Shown: piece by piece, positions 34,001 to 41,460 of the stretch
Layout: the number at the start of each line of letters is the position of its first letter
How positions within the stretch are numbered: position 1 is the first letter of the stretch
Virus record (IMG/VR): IMGVR_UViG_3300048997_000080
Coordinates: 1-49,557 of that record
Origin: a virus
DNA: 49,557 nt
Strand: one strand, 5' to 3'
Notes under the pieces: generated by a model
What the model was told of the DNA's origin: nothing
What the model saw: the letters and a program-made list of their open reading frames with translations, nothing else
The model's database searches: none
Made by a program: the position numbers and the translations under genes

Positions 34001-34286
34001 GCAAGGTGCGGCCGTGGTGGTAGAACGCGCCGAACCGCAGGCCCCGGTCAGCGACCGTCTTGTGGAACGCCTGCGGGTGGTTCTCCTCGGTGTAGTGACC
34101 GTCCTGGTCGTGGATCTCGGCCGGGTTCCCGAACGTCGCCGCGTAGGCGACCACCGTCCGGCCGTCACCGCCCTTGGCGCGGGACAGGATCTCGATGTCA
34201 TCCAGCGGCAGGACGCGGGAGCGGAGCCCGTCACTGTCACCGTCCAGCGCCCGGCGTACCCGCCGATCCGTTTCGGTCGTGGACAT
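31005..34286 (-). CDS. Prohead protease - zinc-ribbon - capsid polyprotein
   Basis: 1093 residues in one frame; GAGAGG precedes the ATG. Residues 30-200 are an HK97-type prohead protease (FYHHGRTLHG with H90/H91/H96, MGMSYTG with likely Ser148). Residues 236-253 and 285-302 are two CxxC...CxxC zinc ribbons. Residues 356-396 are His-rich (17 His in 41). Residues 428-515 are a WDASKAWSN...YAGICAGRKAG domain seen in other actinophage proteases. Residues 588-660 are a coiled-coil scaffold-like segment. Residues from about 690 form the HK97 capsid (TGSAGGFAVPFQLDPTVI, ANWMASKTTYN). Self-cleavage should release the capsid. The last 25 or so codons are AT-rich, unlike the rest. Confidence 0.85.
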   Translation of the reverse strand: MSTTETDRRVRRALDGDSDGLRSRVLPLDDIEILSRAKGGDGRTVVAYAATFGNPAEIHDQDGHYTEENHPQAFHKTVADRGLRFGAFYHHGRTLHGTPSERGSVPIGRPVLVKPDGRGLLTHTAYNRTQLADDVLESIRNGDPMGMSYTGAYLQSDPKGPYYSRSDGSLQHVVRKEIALIEYGPTPMPAFADAEILGVRAAQAREADRAAGNEPDATRPDAAQPYQRRPGEDVQCPSCGKYNQADANYCDQCGAELPDSAFPGGGGATGARQSYQQAAGETVQCPACSRWNEPDAIFCDQCGAKLPETAYEGTPAAPGGTDAMDATGDVAGAATSGRDAGEAGTEAERASAMARHEPIKGSHSHPHPAYGSQGSDANHSHEHTHDGDASHSHSHAQDAPADAPAEGDSAGRADVPDEAAERAAAVDNSDWDASKAWSNGANSPNPAVFYAGICAGRKAGDKSTQAAWALPYKYHPGDAPNAAGVRDALSRLPQTQGLTDAAQAKAALERAMKQIDPGYTPSASGGSGDSGDSGTSGRSETVPAASDGTGDGTPEGAAAQGTVEPHQHSTAASTSSTDEGKNDVDGTPTIEERAARRDEIDSRILAISDEYADRAYTPEIQAEWDALGSELDEHTRALDEHERALTARRERVAAIHARQRLAAGQASGERVDGTASGYTAPAGNGQGRSAPAFIPSRDDGIYDVAAVRQRGLSLDESATAYRENALRVVERGTFPGSESRERSQSVVERLLNSIDDEEATLARRVMVTGSPLYMRAWGKAMARQSPLAMTQEEQAALERGRALAVGTGSAGGFAVPFQLDPTVILTSNGAINPLRQISRTATITGKEYDLVTSAGVSVSRSAENAAMADNTPTLAQPTVKAERVTAFVPFSMEVEQDWAALQSEMMMLIADAKDVEESSSFTNGDGTGTNAGGILGTLGTASNVSGGSTANLTAADLYALEDVMPPRFRPRANWMASKTTYNAYRQLFTAVASSAGDPWARPSQGQPAELLGYPAYEDSDMVTTHASGDRPIILGDFGRGFLIVDRVGMSSEVAPVLFDQSTGRPSGQRGLICFWRNNSVILIPNAFRAIKVL

Positions 34287-34372
34287 GGGCCGCCTCTCTT
34301 GTTGGATGGCAGGGCAGCGCGAAAGGACCGCTCTCGCCCAGGGGTGCGGGAGCGGCCCGGCAAGGGGGCGGG

Positions 34373-36382
34373 TCAGTGAGCGGCGGCCGGAACCCGGCCA
34401 TTCGCGCTGGGTGCCGCAGTGGCGCCGAGCGGGAAGCGCATCACGTCATCGCCGCGGTGCACGGCCAGGTGGGTGAACGTGACCGGCGTGTCCGGCACCG
34501 GAGAAGGCAGGTCGCCGCCCGGCCCGGCGTAGGCAATGGTTACGTGCGGCACCCACTGGGTGTGCTCGCTGGCCGACAGGTCTTCCAGGCCGGCCCGGAG
34601 CGCGGCCGCGCCAGGAAGATCCACCGGGGCGTACACGGGCTGCTGGCCGTCGCTGGAACCGGACGGGGGGAACGTGCCGAGGCCGCCTACCGTCCCGGTC
34701 AGCGGGCCCGGGGCGTCGCTGGCCGCCTGCAGGGCCCGGGCGCACGCCTGCGCGAACGCGGCATCGTCCAGGTCGGGCCCGAGGTAGACGACGGTGATGT
34801 GGTGATCGGTGACGCCGCCGGGCACCGGGGCGATGGTCCCGGGCGGCAGGTCCAGGGAGATCATGCCGGGCCGGGTGTCCTGCTCGCCTGCCGGGTAACC
34901 GTTCATGGCGCGGGCCCCGGCGGTGCTACCGTTCGCGCCGATCGCCGCGGGAGCCTTGCCGTTGCCGGACGCCGGGACTGCGGGCTTGGCGCTGGCAGCC
35001 GGGGCCGGGACGGCAGCAGGAGCGCCGGCGGGGACGGACGGGCTCTCCGCGCCCGGCTCCGGGTGGGCGGAACTCTCCGCACCCGGTTCCCACAGCTGCA
35101 CCGAGATCATGCCCGAGTGCTGGAGCACGCTCCAGTCCTTGCCGGTGACGGCGCTCACCGCGGACTTGGGGGTGAAGCCGTCCCGGATCAGGGCCGTGAT
35201 CGTGGCCGCTTCCTGCTGCTGGATCTTGGCCACGTCCCCGGCGTCCTGCCGCATGAACGGGACACGGGAGTCGTACCAGAGCGACGCACCGGCGGGCGGT
35301 GACCTGAGAATGGGCTGCAGCGACGAGGCGGCATTCCCCCACAAATGGACGAGGGTTCCGTCGCTGAACCGGCGCCGCGCCGAGTCGAAGTTCCCCGCGT
35401 TCAGCGCACTGCCCTGCAGGCCCTCGGAGAAGCCCACCCACGACGGCGGGACACCCGCCGCGGCGGCGAGACGGGACTCAGCACGGCCCTGGACCACCGC
35501 GTAGTCCATGTCCTTCAGCGACGACCCGACCACGGTCACATCCGCGCCACCGCCGAGGAACAGGGTGCGGAAGGCGTTACCGATGCCCCGGTGCTCCTCC
35601 TCCATCAGGGCCTTGAACGCCTTCACCTTGTCGATGGTGAGCTGCGGGTCGAACTTCACCGCCAGGTTGACCGTGGCCGAGTTCTCGAAGAACCGCCACT
35701 TGTGCTCCACGCTCGCCTGATCACCCTGGAGTTCCCGGATGACCGGGGTGATCCACGACTGGCCGAGGAAATGGAACCAGGGGTCGGGCACCGGGGCGAA
35801 GTGGGCCACCTCGTCCGGCAGGAAGATCTGCGGCCGCCCGCCGGCCGGGGTGTAGAAGTACCCGGCGACCTCGGTGTCCGCGGCGAGCGCCGGGTTCTCC
35901 TCGTTCTCCTGGCTGCCCAGGATGATCGTCACCAGGTCCGGGCGGAGCACGTTCAGCTGGTCCGGGCGGGTCCGGCGCACGTAGGCGTTCCCGGCGAGGG
36001 AGTTGTGCAGTTCCATCCGGGCCAGCAGATCCGAGGTCGTGCCGCCCGGCCACGGGCTCTCCAGGACGGCCAGCTCAGGGGTGCCGAACAGGTCACCGGG
36101 CATGGACCCGCTGAACCGCGTCCACTGGAAACGGACCTGGGAGAACACCTGCATCCGGGCCATGATCAGCGCGAAGACCGGCCCCGACGTCTTGTACGCC
36201 GCGACGGCAGAGGCGGCGACCTTCTCCCGGTCGAGGGAGCCCATCGTGGTCTGCACGAACGGCGCCGCCGGGCCGCCGAAGGAGAAGAAATCCTGGTACT
36301 GATCCCAGGACAGCGGGTCGATCGACCGGGACTGGGACTGGCGCGCCGGCATGCTCGCGCTGATGCGCTCGAGGAGACCCAA
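34373..36382 (-). CDS. Portal protein fused to a 2H phosphoesterase domain
   Basis: 669 residues; TTG start with GGAGG 6 nt upstream. Residues 1-430 match an HK97-type portal (LLARMELHNSLAGNAYVRR, QIFLPDEVAHFAPVPDPW, RAESRLAAAAGVPPSWVG). A Pro/Ala linker covers 431-505. Residues 506-669 have the 2H signature: H528-I-T530 within DHHITVVYLG, and H613-V-T615 within VPHVTIAYAG. 2H enzymes open 2',3'-cyclic or 2'-5' phosphodiester bonds; phage members include anti-CBASS nucleases that cut cyclic nucleotides. No stop or start separates the two parts. What the domain does on a portal is unknown. Confidence 0.85.
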   Translation of the reverse strand: MGLLERISASMPARQSQSRSIDPLSWDQYQDFFSFGGPAAPFVQTTMGSLDREKVAASAVAAYKTSGPVFALIMARMQVFSQVRFQWTRFSGSMPGDLFGTPELAVLESPWPGGTTSDLLARMELHNSLAGNAYVRRTRPDQLNVLRPDLVTIILGSQENEENPALAADTEVAGYFYTPAGGRPQIFLPDEVAHFAPVPDPWFHFLGQSWITPVIRELQGDQASVEHKWRFFENSATVNLAVKFDPQLTIDKVKAFKALMEEEHRGIGNAFRTLFLGGGADVTVVGSSLKDMDYAVVQGRAESRLAAAAGVPPSWVGFSEGLQGSALNAGNFDSARRRFSDGTLVHLWGNAASSLQPILRSPPAGASLWYDSRVPFMRQDAGDVAKIQQQEAATITALIRDGFTPKSAVSAVTGKDWSVLQHSGMISVQLWEPGAESSAHPEPGAESPSVPAGAPAAVPAPAASAKPAVPASGNGKAPAAIGANGSTAGARAMNGYPAGEQDTRPGMISLDLPPGTIAPVPGGVTDHHITVVYLGPDLDDAAFAQACARALQAASDAPGPLTGTVGGLGTFPPSGSSDGQQPVYAPVDLPGAAALRAGLEDLSASEHTQWVPHVTIAYAGPGGDLPSPVPDTPVTFTHLAVHRGDDVMRFPLGATAAPSANGRVPAAAH

Positions 36383-36445
36383 AACCCGCCTCCCCGATCA
36401 CTGGTGCGGGTGATGGGCGGGCGGAACGGTCAGGTCAGGCGGGTG

Positions 36446-36667
36446 TCATGCTCGCGGCGGAGGCACAGGCCGGGCGGACCGCCAGCCCTCCCGCCCGGCA
36501 ATCGCGCACCAGGTCAGCGCGAACCACGCGATCGTGAACGCCCTCGCTAGCAGCCAGCCGATCCCGAACAGCAGCCCGGCGATCAGCGTGAGCACGGTCC
36601 GCCAGAAGTGGATCTCGCGGGCCTGTGCGGTGATCCGCTCAGCGGGGATCCGCTCAAGCGTGACCAT
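36446..36667 (-). CDS. Small two-helix membrane protein (73 aa)
   Basis: The ATG at 36667 has GGAGGG 5 nt upstream and overlaps the upstream gene by 14 bases. Two membrane helices (about residues 20-40 and 42-58) are flanked by charged ends. It lies just before the portal gene. Function unknown. Confidence 0.55.
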   Translation of the reverse strand: MVTLERIPAERITAQAREIHFWRTVLTLIAGLLFGIGWLLARAFTIAWFALTWCAIAGREGWRSARPVPPPRA

Positions 36668-36911
36668 CGCTGCCCTCCGTGGCCTCAGCGAGCCTGCCGG
36701 GCTCGTACACGGCGAAGGCGGAGACGCCGACGAGAACGCGGACGGTGACGCCAGGGAGGCCGGATTCGACAATATTGGCCAGTTGCCGGGCCTGGGCGGC
36801 GGTGACACTCTGGTCCGGGACGGCCAAGAGCAGCGTGTCACCGGAGTGCACTACGGCTGCGCTCTGAACGTGCAGCCGGATATCAGCCTTCGGACTGGTC
36901 TGACTTGCCAT
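36654..36911 (-). CDS. Small alpha/beta protein (85 aa)
   Basis: The product reads as one compact unit (GDTLLLAVPDQSVTAAQARQL, then GVTVRVLVGVSAFAVY). The ATG has GGAGGG 5 nt upstream, the same GGAGGGCAGCGATGG context as the next gene. It overlaps both neighbours. No family recognised. Confidence 0.5.
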   Translation of the reverse strand: MASQTSPKADIRLHVQSAAVVHSGDTLLLAVPDQSVTAAQARQLANIVESGLPGVTVRVLVGVSAFAVYEPGRLAEATEGSDGHA

Positions 36912-37146
36912 CGCTGCCCTCCTCCGGTGCCGCGACGCTGCTGATCTCGACGCCGGTCATCGCGGGCGCGATGTTCAGCAGGCGCTGGTCGCCGAACCGC
37001 TCGAGGTAGATCTGGACGGCGTAACCGCGGCGGGCGTCGATGACGATCCGCGAGATCGTGTTCACGTCGGTGTCTCGGACGACGTGGGCCCCAGCGAGAG
37101 CGTCCAAGAACTCTTCGCTGGTGATGGCTCGCGGCCTGGTGCCCAT
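36883..37146 (-). CDS. Small phage protein (87 aa)
   Basis: The ATG at 37146 shares its A with the upstream TGA. An ITSEEFLDALAGAHVV helix is followed by strands (RIVIDARRGYAVQIYLERFG). The acidic Gly/Ser tail is dictated in part by overlap with the next gene. Unknown function in the terminase-portal interval. Confidence 0.5.
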   Translation of the reverse strand: MGTRPRAITSEEFLDALAGAHVVRDTDVNTISRIVIDARRGYAVQIYLERFGDQRLLNIAPAMTGVEISSVAAPEEGSDGKSDQSEG

Positions 37147-37460
37147 CAGACGCGCTCCGGCCAGTGCCACGTGCCGCCGTTGTGCGTGCGCCGGTCACCG
37201 GGCAGGATCTTCTCGGGTGCGGGCAGTTCGTCCTGCGGGACGCCCTGATTGAAGAACAGCCCCGTCGGGTTGAGCACGCACAGGTCAACGAGTTGCGCGT
37301 CGTCCGGTCCGAGGTCATCGGCCCCATCGCCGTGAACCGGGTACTCCAGCGGCTCACCGACGCCCGTAACGACAGCGGCCCGGCACTGGCTCGTGTACTC
37401 GCCGCCCGACGCGCCGTAGCTGACATAGTGAACTATCCGGCCCACCGATGGCTGCTGCAC
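37146..37460 (-). CDS. Conserved actinophage protein (104 aa)
   Basis: AGGAG lies 6 nt before the GTG. The PSVGRIVHYVSYGASGGEYTS opening and LCVLNPTGLFFNQGVP and GGTWHWPE segments are a pattern I recognise from many actinophage and actinobacterial hypothetical proteins. Short barrel-like domain; role unknown. Confidence 0.65.
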   Translation of the reverse strand: MQQPSVGRIVHYVSYGASGGEYTSQCRAAVVTGVGEPLEYPVHGDGADDLGPDDAQLVDLCVLNPTGLFFNQGVPQDELPAPEKILPGDRRTHNGGTWHWPERV

Positions 37461-37469
37461 TCGCTGCTC

Positions 37470-38933
37470 CTAACCGAACATCACGAACGGGTCCGGCGGC
37501 TCGGCCAGGCCATGGGTCATGAACCCGTGCCGGGCCAGCGTCACCGCGTTCAGCGGGCAGGTGCCCGCGCCATCGCCCCGGGAATCGAACGCCCACGAAT
37601 CACCCAGCTTGCGCCGGACCACATCCCGCGCCGCGTCATCGAGCGGGCCTGCCGGCAGGATGCGCAGCCGGTCATCGGCGACATCCCGGGCCAGCGCCAC
37701 GCACGCCTGCGCCCACTCCCGGCCGCCCACCACATGCAGCAGATGCTCACCCGGGCCCGGCTTCGGCTTCACGCCCCGCTCGATCAGGTCCTTCTCGATG
37801 CTCGCCGCCGCCGACGACGGATTCAGCACCACCGCGCACGGCTTCCACCGCTCCACCATCTCCAGCAGCCGGCCAGTCAGCCACCCGGTGCCATCCCGGT
37901 AGTCCACCAGCTCGATGTGGCCGAGACCGTCCGTACGCCGGCCGCTGACCCCGATCGCCGCACGGGACAGATCCGGGGCGACACTGAACCCGATCGCCAC
38001 CGTCCCCGCCGGGGCCGAAGTGTCATCCGCACACCCGCGCCACCGGTCCAGGCTGATCGCGCCACCCGCAGTGCCGTCCCACACACCGAGCGCCTCGCGC
38101 ATGAAATCGGCCGGGCTCAGCAGTTTCCGCATCCGCAAGATCGCCCGCGCCGGCGTCCGCTTCGGATACGAGGGATTCGCCTTGCGCCACGCAGCCCGGT
38201 CATCCGGGTCCGACCCCGGCGGCGCCGACAGCTCCGCGTACAGAACGCCCTCGCTGTCACCAGCCAGGGCCTCCTCGCGTATCCGCCGGACAACCTCACC
38301 CGGATCCGTGGGCTTCGGCGGCGTGCACATCAGGATGATCTGCGGGTTGACCGCCTGGTTCATCGTCGGCACCAGATCCGACAGCGCGTACTCCGTCAGG
38401 ATCTGCGCCTCATCCAGGACGAGGCGCCGCACCTTCGTGAACCCGCGGATAGCGCCCCGCTCCCGGGCAGCGAACACAATCCGCGAGCCGTTGCGGAACG
38501 GGATGCACTCGTTGCCCGCCGCGGTGGTGATGTCGTCATAGTCGATGTGCGGCCCGAGCGGCTGGGACTTCGCCCATGCCCGCATCTCGTTGAACGACTC
38601 CCGCGCCACCTTGAACCGGTGCGCCGTCCACACCGTCGTCGTACCCGGATTGATGATCGAGTCGGCGAACGCCAAGCCGCCCACATCGAACGTCTTCCCC
38701 ACCTGCCGCGGAATTGACAGCAGCGCCGTGTCCGCCGCATAGAGCCCACTGCGGGTCTTCGCCAGAATGCACCGGTTCAGCCCAGCCTGCCACGGGTCGA
38801 AAATGATCCCGATCCGCTCACAGACACGCTCAGTCGACGGGAAACCGCTGGTTACTATGCCCCTCGGCAGGATGAGGTGGGCAGCTTCAGGAAGAAGCCC
38901 ACTTCTCGTCCGGGGTCGCTGCCGCCTCGCCAA
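37470..38933 (-). CDS. terL: Terminase large subunit
   Basis: DNA-packaging ATPase and nuclease. SIPRQVGKT is the Walker A variant, RLVLDEAQ the Walker B with its catalytic Glu, followed by NPQIILMCTPP (coupling motif). The nuclease half contains GFSVAPDLSRAAIG and VVLNPSSAAAS, where acidic residues expected in this fold are partly replaced. About 487 residues from TTG 38933, the only standard in-frame start near the N-terminus. That start overlaps the small-subunit gene by 47 bases and lacks a ribosome binding site, so the true start is uncertain. It follows the small subunit and precedes the portal module. Confidence 0.85.
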   Translation of the reverse strand: MARRQRPRTRSGLLPEAAHLILPRGIVTSGFPSTERVCERIGIIFDPWQAGLNRCILAKTRSGLYAADTALLSIPRQVGKTFDVGGLAFADSIINPGTTTVWTAHRFKVARESFNEMRAWAKSQPLGPHIDYDDITTAAGNECIPFRNGSRIVFAARERGAIRGFTKVRRLVLDEAQILTEYALSDLVPTMNQAVNPQIILMCTPPKPTDPGEVVRRIREEALAGDSEGVLYAELSAPPGSDPDDRAAWRKANPSYPKRTPARAILRMRKLLSPADFMREALGVWDGTAGGAISLDRWRGCADDTSAPAGTVAIGFSVAPDLSRAAIGVSGRRTDGLGHIELVDYRDGTGWLTGRLLEMVERWKPCAVVLNPSSAAASIEKDLIERGVKPKPGPGEHLLHVVGGREWAQACVALARDVADDRLRILPAGPLDDAARDVVRRKLGDSWAFDSRGDGAGTCPLNAVTLARHGFMTHGLAEPPDPFVMFG

Positions 38934-39189
38934 TGTCGTCTGCCCTGGTTTCCGCGTCCAGCGCCTCGATCTCCCTGGCGATCTCCAGCAGCCGGCGCGA
39001 CAGCGCAGCCAGGTCACGGGGCGGCGTACTAGAATTGTCAATGTCGGCCGCGATGCGCGCCCGCAGCGCGATCAGCAGGTCACGGCGCACCCCGTTCTCA
39101 GCGGCGGCCCTCACGGTCATCGGGCCGCGCTTGGGCGGCATCTCGTCCTTGACCACCTTCAGCGGCGGCTTCCGGGAGCGTGCAGGCAC
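38887..39189 (-). CDS. Probable terminase small subunit (100 aa)
   Basis: The GTG at 39189 has GGGAGGTG 6 nt upstream; a GTG nine bases earlier lies inside that site. A basic N-terminus (PARSRKPPLKVV) is followed by helices (RRDLLIALRARIAADID, LAALSRRLLEIAREIEAL). Such short proteins precede terL in many actinophages and bind DNA. Called by position and shape. Confidence 0.6.
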   Translation of the reverse strand: MPARSRKPPLKVVKDEMPPKRGPMTVRAAAENGVRRDLLIALRARIAADIDNSSTPPRDLAALSRRLLEIAREIEALDAETRADDIGEAAATPDEKWASS

Positions 39190-39408
39190 GGGGCCCACCT
39201 CCCGGGAAAATGGAAAAAAGCGTGTGTAAAAAAGTTTGACGCGGCGGGTCAGGGACTACACGGGGTTACATCGGAACCCCGCCCCCCCTACCGTGTGTGA
39301 TGGCTGGGGCTTGAGAGCGTCGCCCGCGGTCACGGTTCGTGCTGCTTACCTGCGACGATGCCGGACGGTCAGGCTCGAGGTCGCCGCGCTGAATCTCGCC
39401 GCAGGCAT
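39190..39408. other. AT-rich leader region before the terminase genes
   Basis: 219 bases without a supported gene. It holds a hairpin (39261-39281) and, nearer the terminase start, an A/T-rich tract (39209-39237) reading ACTTTTTTACACACGCTTTTTT on the minus strand, in contrast to the GC-rich surroundings. A promoter or terminator is plausible; I could not fix a -35/-10 pair. Confidence 0.4.
39261..39281. promoter_or_regulatory. Inverted repeat upstream of the terminase genes
   Basis: CGGGGTT and AACCCCG flank a 7-base loop. On the minus strand the stem is followed about 23 bases later by six T, too far for a standard terminator. It could be part of a packaging (cos/pac) or regulatory region, as such sites often lie next to terS. 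Confidence 0.35.
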
Positions 39409-39939
39409 TCACCAGCAGGCATTCCCGCCATGGTGCAGTGCGCCCGGCTGCATGCGTCCCATACCCACGACGCGGCGCCTGTGGTGTGGCTGCCTGACTG
39501 CTGGCGTATCCCGTGGGTGTGCGGTGTGCGGTGTGCCAAGCCTGGTGACTGCCGTACTCCGTGCCGTCTGCTGCTTACCTGCTGTGCGACTGCCCGCCTG
39601 CCGTGTGCTGGATGCCGCGGGTAACCATTGGCGGGATGTTCGCCAGGGCTTGTTCGCCGGGGTGGTTCCCGGGGGGATGGTTGCACGGCGGGTCCTGGCA
39701 CGGCGCCGGTTCCGCTCGGCAAGATTGCAACGGCTGTGTGCTGGTCCGCGATAGGCCGTGCGATCTGGTGTATGGGCCAGGTGCCACGGTGTGCCGGGCC
39801 TGATCCACCGGGTAGGCATCAGGCAGATGACCTCAGCACAGAACGCCTCACCGGCATCCACGATGGGCTTGAGCCGGGCGCGTTCTTTCTGGTGCTCTGA
39901 TCCGTAGCCGCGGTCTGTCGTGCTGCCGGGTGTGGTCAT
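39409..39939 (-). CDS. HNH endonuclease next to terminase
   Basis: The product reads RGYGSEHQKERARLKPIVDAG, then CAEVICLMP, IRPGTPWHLAH, YRGPAHSRCN: the HNH arrangement of packaging-associated actinophage nucleases. Such enzymes sit beside terminase genes and aid genome cutting in some phages. The last 80 residues are a basic, low-complexity tail. The ATG overlaps the upstream stop (ATGA) but lacks a good ribosome binding site. 176 residues. Confidence 0.7.
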   Translation of the reverse strand: MTTPGSTTDRGYGSEHQKERARLKPIVDAGEAFCAEVICLMPTRWIRPGTPWHLAHTPDRTAYRGPAHSRCNLAERNRRRARTRRATIPPGTTPANKPWRTSRQWLPAASSTRQAGSRTAGKQQTARSTAVTRLGTPHTAHPRDTPAVRQPHHRRRVVGMGRMQPGALHHGGNACW

Positions 39940-40160
39940 GGTGTGTGGCCGGGGCATGGCCCGTAGTGCGGTGCTTCGGTCCGCACGACCACACCTCCAG
40001 CGCTGTGCATCGCCGGGCAGCGGTACTCGGCCGTGTCTGTGACGACCTGGCAGTCGCACAGGATGGCACCGCTGGTCTGCCGGTAGCTGCACTTTGGGTG
40101 GTGCGCGTCAGCGGGCATGGCGTGTGCGAGTTCGAAGGCGCGCGGGAAGTCGAGTGCCAT
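39936..40160 (-). CDS. Small Cys/His-containing protein (74 aa)
   Basis: The ATG shares its A with the upstream TGA. HHPKCSYRQTSGAILCDCQVV and EYRCPAMH could form a zinc site (C-x11-CxC plus C/H). Coupled to the HNH gene by ATGA. Function unknown. Confidence 0.5.
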   Translation of the reverse strand: MALDFPRAFELAHAMPADAHHPKCSYRQTSGAILCDCQVVTDTAEYRCPAMHSAGGVVVRTEAPHYGPCPGHTP

Positions 40161-40447
40161 CAGCGCTCGTGGAGTTCCGGGCCGTCCTGGCGCGGCCGGC
40201 TGAAGATGTAGCGCTGCCCGTCGAAGGTGACCAGACGCCAGCCGTCATCGGCCATGGCGGTGAGTGCGGCGGCGATGTCCGGGCCGAGCGCCTCTGGTGT
40301 GCGGTCGGCGTACTCAAGCTGCTGGCGTGTGCCGTGGCCCAGTGAGTCGCGCGGAGCGGGCTTATTCCTGACCCCTGTGCGCGGCCTGACCGGAATGATC
40401 CTCGGCGCTCTGACCTCGCGTGGCGGCGGTTCCGGTGGCGCGGTCAC
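40160..40447 (-). CDS. Small protein with Pro/Arg-rich N-terminus (95 aa)
   Basis: GTGA overlap with the DUF6221-like gene. The first 40 residues are Pro/Arg-rich; the rest (DIAAALTAMADDGWRLVTFDGQRYIF) reads as a small alpha/beta unit. No family recognised. Confidence 0.45.
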   Translation of the reverse strand: MTAPPEPPPREVRAPRIIPVRPRTGVRNKPAPRDSLGHGTRQQLEYADRTPEALGPDIAAALTAMADDGWRLVTFDGQRYIFSRPRQDGPELHER

Positions 40448-40776
40448 GGCTTCCGCGCTGACTTGTAGCCCGGGTGCCCGGCGTAGACCTCGGCGAAGGA
40501 TCGGGCCACCATGCGCAGCGTGGCGACGCCCTGCGAACCGGTATCGAGCTGCCGGGCCTCGTCGAACATCTCCACGATTTGGCGCTTGCCTCTGACGTCG
40601 CGGAGCGTTGCAGCCGGGTCCTGCTGCCGCCAGTACGTCTCGGCGGCCGGACCGCCGCAGGCCGTGAAATCGGGCATCTTGCCGGGGATGCGCGCGGCGA
40701 ACAGCAAGCCCTCGGCGCCGCGCTCGGCTTCGCCCAGCCGGGCGGTCAGGAACGCGATCAGCGCGTCATCGGTCAC
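40444..40776 (-). CDS. DUF6221-like protein (110 aa)
   Basis: Starts at GTG 40776 (AGGA upstream) with TDDALIAFLTARLGEAE, then DPAATLRDVRGKRQIVEMFDEA and a FAEVYAGHPGYK ending. This layout matches DUF6221, common in Streptomyces and its phages. Function of that family is not known to me. Confidence 0.65.
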   Translation of the reverse strand: MTDDALIAFLTARLGEAERGAEGLLFAARIPGKMPDFTACGGPAAETYWRQQDPAATLRDVRGKRQIVEMFDEARQLDTGSQGVATLRMVARSFAEVYAGHPGYKSARKP

Positions 40777-40818
40777 AGCGCCATCCTGCCACGGGACAGC
40801 ACGGCCGGCATGAGCCAA

Positions 40819-40896
40819 TCAGCGCACGCCGCCGCCCGACCGGCGCATCTCTGCCAGGAAGCGCTCTTTGACCTCCGCCGCTTCCGCGTCGGTCAT
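40819..40896 (-). CDS. Possible micro-protein (25 aa)
   Basis: A short frame MTDAEAAEVKERFLAEMRR plus a Gly-rich end, in the 138-base gap between two genes. GGAG touches the ATG, so initiation would be poor. A helical peptide; weak evidence. Confidence 0.25.
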   Translation of the reverse strand: MTDAEAAEVKERFLAEMRRSGGGVR

Positions 40897-40914
40897 CTCC
40901 GGCGCGCTGAACCT

Positions 40915-41238
40915 TCATCGCGCCCAGCCAAACGGGATGTGGATCGAGAGCCAGCCGAACAGCAGCCACACGATGATCGACACGGCGTAATGCAGCGGCG
41001 TCCAGGTGGCGAAGTCCAGCGGGTGCCCGAAGTCCAGGCCCTCCAGTGACCACAGGTTGCGGGACAGGGTGAACGCCGGGTTGACGATCAGCCCGTACAT
41101 CTCGGGGACCATGAAGCCCGCGACGATCCACGCGCACCAGAACGCGCCCCAGTCGGACAGGGAGCCGAGCGTCACCCAGGTGACCGTGGCCACGGCGCTG
41201 GTGACGGCGAAGACCCGGCGCGGGTGGCTCGTGCGCAT
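40915..41238 (-). CDS. Three-helix membrane protein (107 aa)
   Basis: GGGAGG lies 5 nt before the ATG. Membrane segments lie near residues 9-25, 30-52 and 82-103, with two short basic or polar loops. Unknown function; not near the lysis genes. Confidence 0.6.
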   Translation of the reverse strand: MRTSHPRRVFAVTSAVATVTWVTLGSLSDWGAFWCAWIVAGFMVPEMYGLIVNPAFTLSRNLWSLEGLDFGHPLDFATWTPLHYAVSIIVWLLFGWLSIHIPFGWAR

Positions 41239-41358
41239 CAGGCCTCCCGCGATTTTGCTCAGGGCGTCTCGCAGCCCGTTCTTGCCGGCCGGTGAGCGTT
41301 TGTAACTTTCCGCAGGTCAGAGGATCGGGCCTGATCGGGCCGATTTTGCACTTGCTGC

Positions 41359-41460
41359 TCATTCGGGCATCCCCTGGCAGCAGGTGCACCGGACATCGTG
41401 GCAGCGCCCGCATTGGCCGCGTTCGCAGAACGAGCAGACGTACTCGTCCTCGTTAGCCAT
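41359..41460 (-). CDS. Cys-rich mini-protein (33 aa)
   Basis: Seven Cys in 33 residues: CSFC, CGRC, CTCC. This suits one or two zinc sites. The ATG shares its A with the previous TGA, so translation is coupled. The 120 bases downstream hold no gene I can support. One of several Cys-rich small products in this arm. Confidence 0.55.
   Translation of the reverse strand: MANEDEYVCSFCERGQCGRCHDVRCTCCQGMPE

Noticed and set aside
34328-34355. Hairpin between the protease and portal genes as a terminator
   Set aside because: Only a 6-bp CCGCTC/GAGCGG stem with a 16-base loop and a weak T tract; it would split the packaging and capsid genes without other support.
40766-41413. A 215-codon minus-strand frame starting MSSKCKIG with an ATGA overlap
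   Set aside because: Most of it mirrors the certain three-helix membrane protein; only the first 40 codons are free and they show no recognisable pattern.
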